NCBI GenBank assembly: GCA_001464955.1 | Contig: LNEM01000030.1 | Span: forward strand, 1 to 64,000 | Length of the DNA stretch: 64,000 bases | From: Rhizobiales bacterium Ga0077537 | Lineage (GTDB): Bacteria > Pseudomonadota > Alphaproteobacteria > Rhizobiales > Hyphomicrobiaceae | Direction of reading: 5' to 3' | In this document: piece after piece, positions 43,054 to 50,872 of the stretch | Layout: each line of letters begins with the position of its first letter | Position numbering within the stretch: position 1 is the first letter of the stretch | Notes under the pieces: generated by a model | Databases searched by the model: none | What the model was told of the DNA's origin: nothing | What the model saw: the letters and a program-made list of their open reading frames with translations, nothing else | Translations under genes and position numbers: made by a program

Positions 43054-44223
43054 TCAGCCGTCGACCAGAAGTTGCCCGATGCGCTCGACGGCCCGTTTGA
43101 TGTTCTCGGTCGAGTTTGCATACGAGAACCGGATGTAGCCCTCGCCGTGGATCCCGAAACTCGTACCGGCAACCGTCGCGACTCCCGCCGTCTCCAACAT
43201 CTTGTTCTGCAATTCCCGGGCGCTGAGGCCCGTCCCCGTGATGTTCGGGAACGCATAGAACGCGCCGCCGGGATCGACGCAGGTGAACCCCGGGAGCTGG
43301 TTCAGCAGCGGCACGATCACCCGGCGCCGCTCGTCGAACGCCTGTACCATCTGGTGCACGGCGTCCTGCGGACCCTCCAGCGCCGCGATGCCGGCAAACT
43401 GCGTCGGCGCGTTGACGCACGAGTGGCTGTTGACGCAGAGCCGGACCACGTGCTCGACCAGCGCCTTTGGCCAGACCGAGAAACCGAGGCGCCAGCCCGT
43501 CATGGCATAGGTCTTGGACCATCCGTCGAGCACGATCAGCCGGTCGCGGATCTCCGGATACTTGAGGAAGCTCTCGTGCTTCCGCCCGCCATAGAGCATC
43601 TGGCTGTAGATCTCGTCCGACATCACCGCCACATGCGGATGCTTGGCGAGCCCCGCGATCAGCTTGCGCACTTCCTCCTCGGGCACCGCGCCGCCGGTCG
43701 GATTGCCCGGGCTGTTGATGATGATCAGGCTCGTCTTCGGCGTGATCTGCGCCAGCACCTCCTCGGCGCTGAATGCGAAGCCGTTGCCCTCCCGGAGCGC
43801 GATCGGAACCGGCTTGGCGCCGGTATACTGGATCATCGACCGGTAGATCGGGAATCCGGGGTCGGGATACATGATCTCCGTGCCCGGTGTGCCGAACATG
43901 AGGATCGCAAAGAACATCGTCGGCTTGCCACCCGGCATGATCACCACGTGTCCCGGATCCACCTCGACGCCGTGCCGGCGATGGAGATCCTTCGCCACCG
44001 CCTCCCTGAGCGGCAGGATGCCGTTCGACGGTGTGTAACCATGGTGCCCGTCGCGCAGCGCCTTGATGGCCGCCTCGACGATATGCCCCGGGGTCTGGAA
44101 GTCCGGCTGTCCGATCCCGAGATTGATGACGTCCTTGCCCTGTCGCTGCAGCTCGGCGGCCCGCGCCAGCACCTCGAAGGCGGTTTCGGTTCCGAGCCGG
44201 CTGAGGCTCTCTGCAAGCAGCAT
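43054..44223 (-). CDS. Pyridoxal-phosphate-dependent aminotransferase (class I/II)
   Basis: A 389-residue fold-type I aminotransferase. It has INLGIGQPDFQTP near residue 33, YTPSNGILPLREA, NSPGNPTGG near 170, SDEIYSQMLYGG, and the PLP-binding lysine in LDGWSKTYAMTGWRLG near 237. The sequence is of the aspartate/aromatic aminotransferase group found in many bacteria with broad amino-acid use. An excellent GAGGAGACGTCCC site precedes ATG 44223. It is divergent from the MBL-fold hydrolase gene. The exact amino acid is not predictable. Confidence 0.92.
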   Translation of the reverse strand: MLLAESLSRLGTETAFEVLARAAELQRQGKDVINLGIGQPDFQTPGHIVEAAIKALRDGHHGYTPSNGILPLREAVAKDLHRRHGVEVDPGHVVIMPGGKPTMFFAILMFGTPGTEIMYPDPGFPIYRSMIQYTGAKPVPIALREGNGFAFSAEEVLAQITPKTSLIIINSPGNPTGGAVPEEEVRKLIAGLAKHPHVAVMSDEIYSQMLYGGRKHESFLKYPEIRDRLIVLDGWSKTYAMTGWRLGFSVWPKALVEHVVRLCVNSHSCVNAPTQFAGIAALEGPQDAVHQMVQAFDERRRVIVPLLNQLPGFTCVDPGGAFYAFPNITGTGLSARELQNKMLETAGVATVAGTSFGIHGEGYIRFSYANSTENIKRAVERIGQLLVDG

Positions 44224-44415
44224 GGGACGTCTCCTCGATTCTGTTTGGGGGCTCTTATGCACCAGCGCCCCACTTCGAGGGAAGGGAGCGGCGAAGAAGC
44301 CGCGCCCTCGCCCCTCCGCTTGCCTGCGCCGCACACGTTGCGCCGTGCGCGCGATCCGCTAGCCTTGCCCCCGAAACTGTCGAGAGACCGCCCGGCCCGT
44401 CGCGAGGAGAGCCCG

Positions 44416-45294
44416 ATGCCAACGCCGCCCCTGAAGCAGATCCCAGGCCTCTATCATCGGCGCATCGGCGACATCACCGTCACCGCCGTCAGCGACGGCT
44501 TTCTCGACGGCAACCTCGACGTGCTGCGCAACATCGACAAGGAGGAAGCGCGGCAGATCCTCGCCGACAACTTCCGGCCGGCGCGACGCACCGCCGTCAA
44601 CGCCTTCCTCATCTACACCGCCGACCGCCTCGTTCTGGTCGAGACGGGCTGCGGATCCTACATGGCGGCGACAGGTGGCAAGTTGCTCGAGAACCTGAAG
44701 GCTGCCGGCGTCGATCCGGCGGCGATCGACACTGTACTTCTCACTCACATGCACCCTGACCACTCCGCCGGTCTGACGGACATGACGACGGGCAAGCCCA
44801 ATTTCCCGAATGCCGAACTGGTGATGCATGAGAACGAGCCGCGCCACTGGTTCGACGATGCCGCCATGGCCCGGGGCGACGAGCGAGAGCGCAAGCTGTT
44901 CTTCCAGGCCGGCCGCGAGCAGACGGAGCCCTACCGGAAGCGTTGGCGCCTCTTCCAGCGCGGCGAGGTCGTGCCGGGCGTCACCGCGATGCCGTTCCAT
45001 GGCCATACGCCAGGCCACACCGGCTACCTCGTCAGTTCGGGCGCCGAAAGCCTGCTGATCTGGGGCGATATCGTTCATGTCCCCGAAGTCCAGACGGCGC
45101 GCCCCGAGGTCTGCATGGCCTTTGACACGGACAGAACCGCAGCCGAAGCCACGCGCCGTCACGTCTTTGACATGGTCGCAACCGATCGTATGCTGGTAAC
45201 AGGGATGCATCTGCATTTCCCCGGCTTCACTCGGTTGATTCGAAGTGGCGTAGGTTATCGTTTGATTTCAGAAGCTTGGGAGCAGGCGCTATAA
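44416..45294 (+). CDS. MBL-fold metallohydrolase
   Basis: A 292-residue metallo-beta-lactamase fold hydrolase. The metal-binding motif is THMHPDHSAG (HxHxDH, about residues 116-123), with further ligands in FHGHTPGHTG near 196, an aspartate in IWGDIVHVP, and a terminal histidine in GMHLHFPG near 268. The sequence resembles the lactonase/AttM-like subgroup, so a lactone such as an acyl-homoserine lactone is possible but unproven. A GAGGAGAG site precedes the ATG. No export signal is seen. Confidence 0.9.
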   Translation: MPTPPLKQIPGLYHRRIGDITVTAVSDGFLDGNLDVLRNIDKEEARQILADNFRPARRTAVNAFLIYTADRLVLVETGCGSYMAATGGKLLENLKAAGVDPAAIDTVLLTHMHPDHSAGLTDMTTGKPNFPNAELVMHENEPRHWFDDAAMARGDERERKLFFQAGREQTEPYRKRWRLFQRGEVVPGVTAMPFHGHTPGHTGYLVSSGAESLLIWGDIVHVPEVQTARPEVCMAFDTDRTAAEATRRHVFDMVATDRMLVTGMHLHFPGFTRLIRSGVGYRLISEAWEQAL

Positions 45295-45710
45295 AAGACA
45301 GCAGCGAGTGAAGCGCGCCGATTCAGCCAGCAGTTGGTACGTCCAGTAAACTTTTCGTGATCTTGTGTCTGATCAAGTGCAATACAGCTGTCGCTATACT
45401 ATCATCTTCGGCGCGAGCGTAGCCTCCATGAGGGTGGGTCGAGAGCTGCGTTGCGTCGGTCCGGGAGTCTGCTACTTCCGCAGGCGGGAAAGCGTGTTAT
45501 GTCAGTCATGCCAGTGGTGATGGTCGTCGTGTGCTCTATTGCGGGCCCGGTGTTCGGGGTTGGCCTCTTTTTTCTCATGAATCAATAAGATCCTGCCTTC
45601 CCTTCACGAGCCGGACGGTCGACCCGGAATACTCTGGGCGAGACGGCTACTCAGTTTTCTTGAGTGGTCGGCGCGTACGTTCGATCACGTTGGACACTCG
45701 TCCGTCGCAG
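45295..45710. other. AT-richer intergenic region with one possible tiny ORF
   Basis: A 416-base gap of visibly lower GC than its surroundings, between the MBL-fold gene and the convergent 5-oxoprolinase subunit gene. It contains a plausible -10-like TATACT near 45393 and one possible small membrane peptide (listed separately). No RNA gene or terminator hairpin with a T-tract was recognised. The lower GC may mark older transferred DNA or a regulatory zone. Confidence 0.45.
45499..45588 (+). CDS. Possible 29-residue membrane peptide
   Basis: An ATG-to-TAA frame giving 29 residues: MSVMPVVMVVVCSIAGPVFG followed by VGLFFLMNQ. It is hydrophobic throughout, with a polar C-terminal end, the profile of a single-span small membrane protein. 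A GGGAAAG sequence lies eight bases upstream. It is not a known family to me and may be chance; the low-GC setting and full transmembrane character are the only support. Confidence 0.3.
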   Translation: MSVMPVVMVVVCSIAGPVFGVGLFFLMNQ

Positions 45711-46760
45711 CTATGCGCCTGGACACGCAGCGGACGCGTCTGTCACGCCGCTGATCAGGTTGCTGTCGTAGAGGCGGTCGAGATCTGGCCCATCCGGCCG
45801 TACGGCCTCGAGCCGCCCGGGCAGCCCCGCCATCATGGCCTCGAACTCCCGCCGCGCTGCCTGCGCAACATCGATCGTCACCCCTTCGAACCGCACCTTT
45901 GCCCCTGGTGTGAGCCGTCCGAGCGCCGGTAGATCGATCGAAATCACCGTCGCGATCTTGGGATATCCGCCCGTCGTCTGTCGGTCGGCCAGCAGCACGA
46001 TCGGCTGCCCGCTGCCGGGTACCTGGATCGATCCCGGCGCGATGCCGTCCGAGACGATGTTGTAGCCTTTGCTATGCGCCAGCAATGCGCCCTCGAAACG
46101 CAGTCCCATCCGGTCTGCATCCCGCGTCAGCACATACTCGGAGCTGAGAAACGCCTCGATCGCGTCCGCCGTGAAGTAGTCGTCCTGCGGCCCGAGCACG
46201 ACGCGCACGGTGACGGCAGGTGCCAGGTCCAGATTGCGGAGCTGCACTTCGCCCCGTGCCTCCACCTCACCAAGCCGTAGCGGCAAGGCATCGCCTGCCG
46301 CCAAAGCCCGACCGTCGAGACCTCCGAAGCCGCCGCGCACGTACGTAGAGACCGAACCGAGGAACGGCGCGATGTCGAAGCCACCCTCTACGGCCAAGTA
46401 GGCGACCGCGCTTCCGGCAACCGCGCCAATCTTGATCGTATCTCCACGCACGGCACGCACGCTCGTCAAGGCCGGGACCTCGCGCCGACGGCCATCCTCG
46501 CTCTCGACGACGAGACGGCCTGCTCCACCGGCGAGCGCAACGCGCACGCTGTCGGCCTCCACGAGGAGCTGCGGCCCGAGCACCGCCATTTCAAGCGCGC
46601 CGGTGCCTTGCGGGTTCCCGACCAGTACGTTTGCGCCCCGGAGCGCTGTGGCATCGAGCGCGCCAGAAACCGGAATACCCAGCCGCTGCGATCCGATGCG
46701 ACCCAGATCCTGGATCGTTGTGCTGAGCCCGGGTTGGACGACCTGGAGAACCGGCCTCAT
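45711..46760 (-). CDS. pxpC: 5-oxoprolinase subunit C (biotin-dependent carboxyltransferase family, KipA-like)
   Basis: A 349-residue PxpC/KipA homologue: LQVVQPGLSTTIQDLGRIG at the start, PVSGALDATALRGANVLVGN, and GSIQVPGSGQPIVLLADRQTTGGYPK near 255. With PxpA and PxpB it forms the bacterial ATP-dependent 5-oxoprolinase, which recycles the damage product 5-oxoproline to glutamate. It overlaps pxpB by four bases (ATGA) and follows it in the same operon. Confidence 0.92.
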   Translation of the reverse strand: MRPVLQVVQPGLSTTIQDLGRIGSQRLGIPVSGALDATALRGANVLVGNPQGTGALEMAVLGPQLLVEADSVRVALAGGAGRLVVESEDGRRREVPALTSVRAVRGDTIKIGAVAGSAVAYLAVEGGFDIAPFLGSVSTYVRGGFGGLDGRALAAGDALPLRLGEVEARGEVQLRNLDLAPAVTVRVVLGPQDDYFTADAIEAFLSSEYVLTRDADRMGLRFEGALLAHSKGYNIVSDGIAPGSIQVPGSGQPIVLLADRQTTGGYPKIATVISIDLPALGRLTPGAKVRFEGVTIDVAQAARREFEAMMAGLPGRLEAVRPDGPDLDRLYDSNLISGVTDASAACPGA

Positions 46761-47494
46761 GCGGAAACCTCGGCCGGCTTGACCTCGAGTTCTCCGCTCG
46801 CGGCCCGCGCCTCGAGCTGCCTGAATGCATCGGCCGCGATCGGCTCGAACCGCACTTTGTCTCCGGGCGCGAGCAACACCGCATTTTCACGTCTCGGATC
46901 GAAGAGACGCACCGGCGTCCGCCCCAAGAGATGCCAGCCACCCGGACTTTCCAGCGAATAGACACCCGCCTGCCGGAACGCGATGCACACGGAGCCCATC
47001 GGCACCCTGATCCGCGGCGTCTCGCGCCGCGGCAGCGCCAGTTCTTCGGGGCCGTCCCCCATGTATGGATAACCAGGCAGGAAACCGAGCGTATAGACGT
47101 GGTAGTCGACGCCGGTGTGCAGCTGCACGACGGCCTCCTCGCTGAAACCCGTCCGCTCGGCCACCTCTGGCAGATCAGGCCCGAACTCGCCGCCATAGAC
47201 GGCGGGGAGCCGCCAGAGACGGCCGTGTCGGCTTGAAGCACCGGCCTTCCCGATCAGCGGACTGACGGCCCGGGCGAGCGCCTGCGCGCCGATCCGCGAA
47301 GGATCGTAGTGGATCATCAGCGACCGGAACGTCGGCACCATCTCCACGACCCCGTCGATGCCGACGGCCGTTATGGCGTCGGCGAGCGCCAGCACGCGGT
47401 CGTTAAGCGCCCGCTCGGCCGTATCGCCGAACTCGACGACGAGAGCCGTGTCTCCAGCGGGCAGGAAGCGGGCCTTGAGTGGGGGTTGCATCAT
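46757..47494 (-). CDS. pxpB: 5-oxoprolinase subunit B (KipI-like)
   Basis: A roughly 245-residue PxpB/KipI homologue. Recognisable parts are RFLPAGDTALVVEFGD at the start, VPTFRSLMIHYDP near 50, and the C-terminal YTLGFLPGYPYMGDGPEEL and AFRQAGVYSLESPGGWHLLGRTP motifs. The start is MMQPPLK at 47494; the second Met (47491) is equally possible, and the longer frame overlaps the divergent pxpA promoter area. It is divergent from pxpA across 112 bases. Confidence 0.91.
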   Translation of the reverse strand: MMQPPLKARFLPAGDTALVVEFGDTAERALNDRVLALADAITAVGIDGVVEMVPTFRSLMIHYDPSRIGAQALARAVSPLIGKAGASSRHGRLWRLPAVYGGEFGPDLPEVAERTGFSEEAVVQLHTGVDYHVYTLGFLPGYPYMGDGPEELALPRRETPRIRVPMGSVCIAFRQAGVYSLESPGGWHLLGRTPVRLFDPRRENAVLLAPGDKVRFEPIAADAFRQLEARAASGELEVKPAEVSA

Positions 47495-47606
47495 GGGATG
47501 AATGAGAGCGAAGAAGCCGTCGATGACGCCATAGAGACAGCGATTGTCGTGGGCTGTCAAAGGCCATAGCATCGACAGGCGATCAGTTGCGGGAGACGGA
47601 GTGGAA

Positions 47607-48386
47607 ATGGCGCGGCGCATCAATCTCAACGCCGACATCGCGGAGGGCTGGGGCGCCTACGACATCGGCGACGATGCGTCCCTCATGCGCATCATCAAGT
47701 CGGCGAGCGTTGCCTGCGGGTTCCACGCCGGCGACCACGCGACCATGCATCGGATCGTGATGCTGGCGAAGGAACTCGGCGTCTCGATCGGCGCCCATCC
47801 GGGCTTCAACGACCTGTGGGGCTTCGGCCGCCGCGAGATCAAGATGCGCACCGATGACCTCGAATACATGACGGCCTACCAGATCGGAGCATTGCAGGCG
47901 ATCGCCTGCTATGCCGGCCTGCAGGTGACACACCTGAAGGCCCACGGTGCGCTCGCCAACATGGCGGCCAACGATCGCGGCTACGCCATGGCCATCGGCC
48001 GCGCCATCAAGACCGTCGATTCCTCGATCATCTATGTGGCGCTCGCTGGCTCCGAGATGGAGAAGGCCGCGCTGGAGCTGGGGCTTCCTCTGGCGCGCGA
48101 GGGCTTCGCCGACCGCCAGTACGAGGAGGACGGCAACCTCGCCTCCCGCGCGATCCCGGGCACCGTCTACCGCGACCCGGCGACCGCGGTCGAGCAGGCC
48201 CTCCGCATGGTCGAGCATGGCGAAGTCCGCGCCCGCAACGGCAAGATCGTCAAGGTCTCGGTCGACACCATTTGCGTCCATGGCGACGAGCCGAGCGCGG
48301 TCGCGGTGGCCAAGGCCGTTCGTGCCGGCCTCGACAAATCCGGAATCGAGGTCGTGACACTGCCCGAGATGATCCCCGGCCGCTGA
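47607..48386 (+). CDS. pxpA: 5-oxoprolinase subunit A (LamB/YcsF family)
   Basis: A 259-residue LamB/YcsF protein with the family start INLNADIAEGWGAYDIGDD, the metal-site region VACGFHAGDHATM near 37-49 and IGAHPGFNDLWGFGRR near 63, and VSVDTICVHGDEP near 220. It is the catalytic hydrolase-like subunit of 5-oxoprolinase. In many bacteria pxpA, B and C are one operon; here pxpA is divergent from pxpBC. ATG 47607 has a GGAG site; a GTG two codons earlier is possible. The F420 operon begins 53 bases downstream on the same strand. Confidence 0.93.
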   Translation: MARRINLNADIAEGWGAYDIGDDASLMRIIKSASVACGFHAGDHATMHRIVMLAKELGVSIGAHPGFNDLWGFGRREIKMRTDDLEYMTAYQIGALQAIACYAGLQVTHLKAHGALANMAANDRGYAMAIGRAIKTVDSSIIYVALAGSEMEKAALELGLPLAREGFADRQYEEDGNLASRAIPGTVYRDPATAVEQALRMVEHGEVRARNGKIVKVSVDTICVHGDEPSAVAVAKAVRAGLDKSGIEVVTLPEMIPGR

Positions 48387-48439
48387 TTGGCCGTAAGACA
48401 CCGACCAACCTCCTCTTTTTGCGAACGAGATCACACGCG

Positions 48440-49114
48440 ATGACAGACACCCTGCCGACACTCTCGATCATCGGCGGCACCGGCGACCTAGGCACGGGGC
48501 TGGCGCGCCGCTGGGCCAAGGCGGGCTACCCGCTCGTGATTGGTTCACGGACGGCTGACAAGGCCATCGCCGCCGCCGAAGCACTCGCCGCCCTCGCGAC
48601 CGGCCCGAAGCCCCGTGGCATGGCCAATCGGGAGGCCGCGGCCGCCGGCGACATCGTCGTCCTGACGGTGCCCTTCGCGAAGGCCGCCGCCGTGATCGAC
48701 GACGTGAAGCCGGTCATTGCCGGCAAGCTCTTCGTGGACACCACGGTCCCGCTCGTCCCCCCGAAAGTCGCCCGCGTCCAGCTTCCCCCCGAAGGCTCGG
48801 CGGCCGTGGCGGCCCAGGCGCGGCTCGGCGATGGCGTCCGCGTCGTCTCCGCCTTCCACAACGTCGCCGCCCACAAGCTCGAGCAGATCGACCTCGCGCT
48901 CGATTGCGACGTCCTCGTCTTCGGCGACAAGGCCGAGGACCGCGAGCACGCGATCAAGCTGGCCGAGGCGCTCGGCGTCCGTGGCTTGCACGCCGGCCCC
49001 CTCGCCAACTCCGCGGCGGCCGAGGCCATGACCTCGGTCATCATCGGCATCAACCGCACCTACAAGGTCGACGGCGCCTCGATCCGCATCACGGGGTTCG
49101 GCCCGAAATCGTGA
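48440..49114 (+). CDS. npdG: NADPH-dependent F420 reductase
   Basis: A 224-residue F420:NADP oxidoreductase. The N-terminal Rossmann motif IIGGTGDLGTGLARRWAKAG with VIGSRTADKA is the Fno/NpdG signature, and VVSAFHNVAAHKLEQ and TGFGPK match the coenzyme-binding C-terminal part. It moves hydride between NADPH and F420, so it supplies reduced F420. It opens the F420 biosynthesis operon, 10 bases before cofE. Confidence 0.92.
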   Translation: MTDTLPTLSIIGGTGDLGTGLARRWAKAGYPLVIGSRTADKAIAAAEALAALATGPKPRGMANREAAAAGDIVVLTVPFAKAAAVIDDVKPVIAGKLFVDTTVPLVPPKVARVQLPPEGSAAVAAQARLGDGVRVVSAFHNVAAHKLEQIDLALDCDVLVFGDKAEDREHAIKLAEALGVRGLHAGPLANSAAAEAMTSVIIGINRTYKVDGASIRITGFGPKS

Positions 49115-49124
49115 GCCGCCACCC

Positions 49125-49895
49125 ATGACGCTCCCCGCCCTGGCCGTCTGGCCGCTGCCCGGCATTCCGCGCGTCAACCCCGGTGACGATCTGGCTGCGC
49201 TTCTGATCGCGTCCATGACGGCGGCCGGCCTCGCGCCCGAGGACGGCGACATCGTCGTGGTCGCCCAGAAGATCGTCTCGAAGGCGGAGGGCCGGCTCGT
49301 CGATCTGGCGACCGTCACGCCGTCGCCCCGCGCCAAGGCATTGTCTGCGATCACGGGGAAGCCACCCGCGCTGGTGGAAACGATCCTTTCGGAGAGCGAC
49401 GAGGTGCTGCGCGCCAAGCGTAACGTCATCGTCGTCGCCCACCGGCTCGGCCTCGTGCTGGCGAATGCCGGCATCGATCAGTCGAACGTCGAGGCGGATG
49501 GCATGACCGAACCGGCCCTTCTCCTGCCGCTCGATCCGGACGCCAGCGCCGCGCATCTGAAGTCTCGCCTCGACAGCCATTTCGCGATCCGCCTCGGCGT
49601 CGTGATCTCCGACAGCATCGGCCGCGCCTGGCGTCTCGGCACGACAGGCACGGCCATCGGCGCCGCCGGCATTCCCTCTCTCATCGATCAGCGCGGCGAA
49701 CGTGACATGAACGGCCGCGTGCTCATGGTCACCGAGACCGCCTTCGCCGACAGCGTGGCCACCGCGGCCGTGCTCGTCATGGGCGAAGCCGCCGAAGGCA
49801 CTCCCGCTGCCCTGGTGCGCATGCCCCGTCGCGAAGCTCCCGAGAAGCCGGCCCGCGCTCTGGTGCGCCCGAAGCGCGAGGACATGTTCCGGTGA
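49125..49895 (+). CDS. cofE: Coenzyme F420-0:L-glutamate ligase
   Basis: A 256-residue CofE. Key stretches are DGDIVVVAQKIVSKAEGRLVDL near 38-60, VIVVAHRLGLVLANAGIDQSNVE, LLPLDPDASA and VVISDSIGRAWRLGTTGTAIGAAG near 160-185. It adds glutamate residues to F420-0 using GTP. It is a single-domain form, without the C-terminal FMN reductase domain of mycobacterial FbiB. It overlaps cofD by four bases (GTGA). Confidence 0.94.
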   Translation: MTLPALAVWPLPGIPRVNPGDDLAALLIASMTAAGLAPEDGDIVVVAQKIVSKAEGRLVDLATVTPSPRAKALSAITGKPPALVETILSESDEVLRAKRNVIVVAHRLGLVLANAGIDQSNVEADGMTEPALLLPLDPDASAAHLKSRLDSHFAIRLGVVISDSIGRAWRLGTTGTAIGAAGIPSLIDQRGERDMNGRVLMVTETAFADSVATAAVLVMGEAAEGTPAALVRMPRREAPEKPARALVRPKREDMFR

Positions 49896-50872
49896 GCGCG
49901 ATCGATCCGAACGGCGAGCGCTGGCTGGCGATCTGCGGCGGCATCGGCGGCGCCAAGCTGGCCCTCGGACTGTCCCGTATCCTGCCGCCCGAGAACCTGA
50001 CCATCGTCGTCAACACGGGCGACGACTTCCGGCACTTCGGCCTGCACGTGTCGCCGGACGTCGACACGGTCCTCTACACGCTGGCCGGTCTCTCCAATAC
50101 CGAGCTGGGTTGGGGCCTCGCCGGCGAAACCTGGACCTTCATGGAGCAGGTGGAGCGCCTCGGCGGCCCGTCGTGGTTCCGTCTCGGCGATCGCGATCTC
50201 GCCACCCACGCTGTCCGCACCGCCATGCTCGCCAACGGCTCCTCGCTCACTGACGTCACGCGCCACCTGGCGACCCGCCTCGGCATCGGCCCGTCCGTCA
50301 TCCCGATGTGCGACGCCCCTGTCGCAACGGTCGTCGACTCCGACGAGGGAACGCTCGCTTTCCAGACCTATTTCGTAGGCCGTCGCGCCGAGCCGCGCAT
50401 CCGCGCCATCCGCTTTGACGGTGCCACCACAGCCTCGCCGTCGCCGGAAGCGATCGCCGCCCTCGAAGACCCGCGCCTCGCCGGCATCGTGATCTGCCCG
50501 TCGAACCCCTGGCTGAGCATCGATCCGCTGTTGGCCGTTCCTGGCTGGCGGATGCGCCTCGAGCAGCGCCGTGTGCCCTGCGTTGCCGTCACGCCCCTCA
50601 TCGGCGGCGAGGCCGTGAAGGGCCCGACGGCCAAGATCATGGGCGAGCTGGGCCTGCCGTTGGACGTCGCCGAGATTGTGTCTCATTATCGCGGCCTGCT
50701 CGACGGCTTCGTGCTCGACGCCGTGGATGCGGCCCGCGCTCCCGCGCTGCCCCTGCCGACTGTGGTGACGAACACGCTCATGCGCACCCTCGACGACCGT
50801 ATCGAACTGGCGAAGGCGACCCTGGCGTTCTGCCGGACGCTGCCCGCGGATGGCCTGGAGCGGACACGATGA
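49892..50872 (+). CDS. cofD: 2-phospho-L-lactate transferase CofD
   Basis: A 326-residue CofD. It has the N-terminal GGIGGAKLALGL motif near 18, VVNTGDDFRHFGLHVSPDVDTVLYTL near 38-63 and CPSNPWLSIDPLLAVPG near 205. It joins the phospholactyl (or related) moiety from the guanylylated intermediate to the deazaflavin FO. The GTG start overlaps the cofE stop, and its stop overlaps the start of the fused gene by four bases (ATGA), so the operon is tightly coupled. Confidence 0.95.
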   Translation: MSAIDPNGERWLAICGGIGGAKLALGLSRILPPENLTIVVNTGDDFRHFGLHVSPDVDTVLYTLAGLSNTELGWGLAGETWTFMEQVERLGGPSWFRLGDRDLATHAVRTAMLANGSSLTDVTRHLATRLGIGPSVIPMCDAPVATVVDSDEGTLAFQTYFVGRRAEPRIRAIRFDGATTASPSPEAIAALEDPRLAGIVICPSNPWLSIDPLLAVPGWRMRLEQRRVPCVAVTPLIGGEAVKGPTAKIMGELGLPLDVAEIVSHYRGLLDGFVLDAVDAARAPALPLPTVVTNTLMRTLDDRIELAKATLAFCRTLPADGLERTR

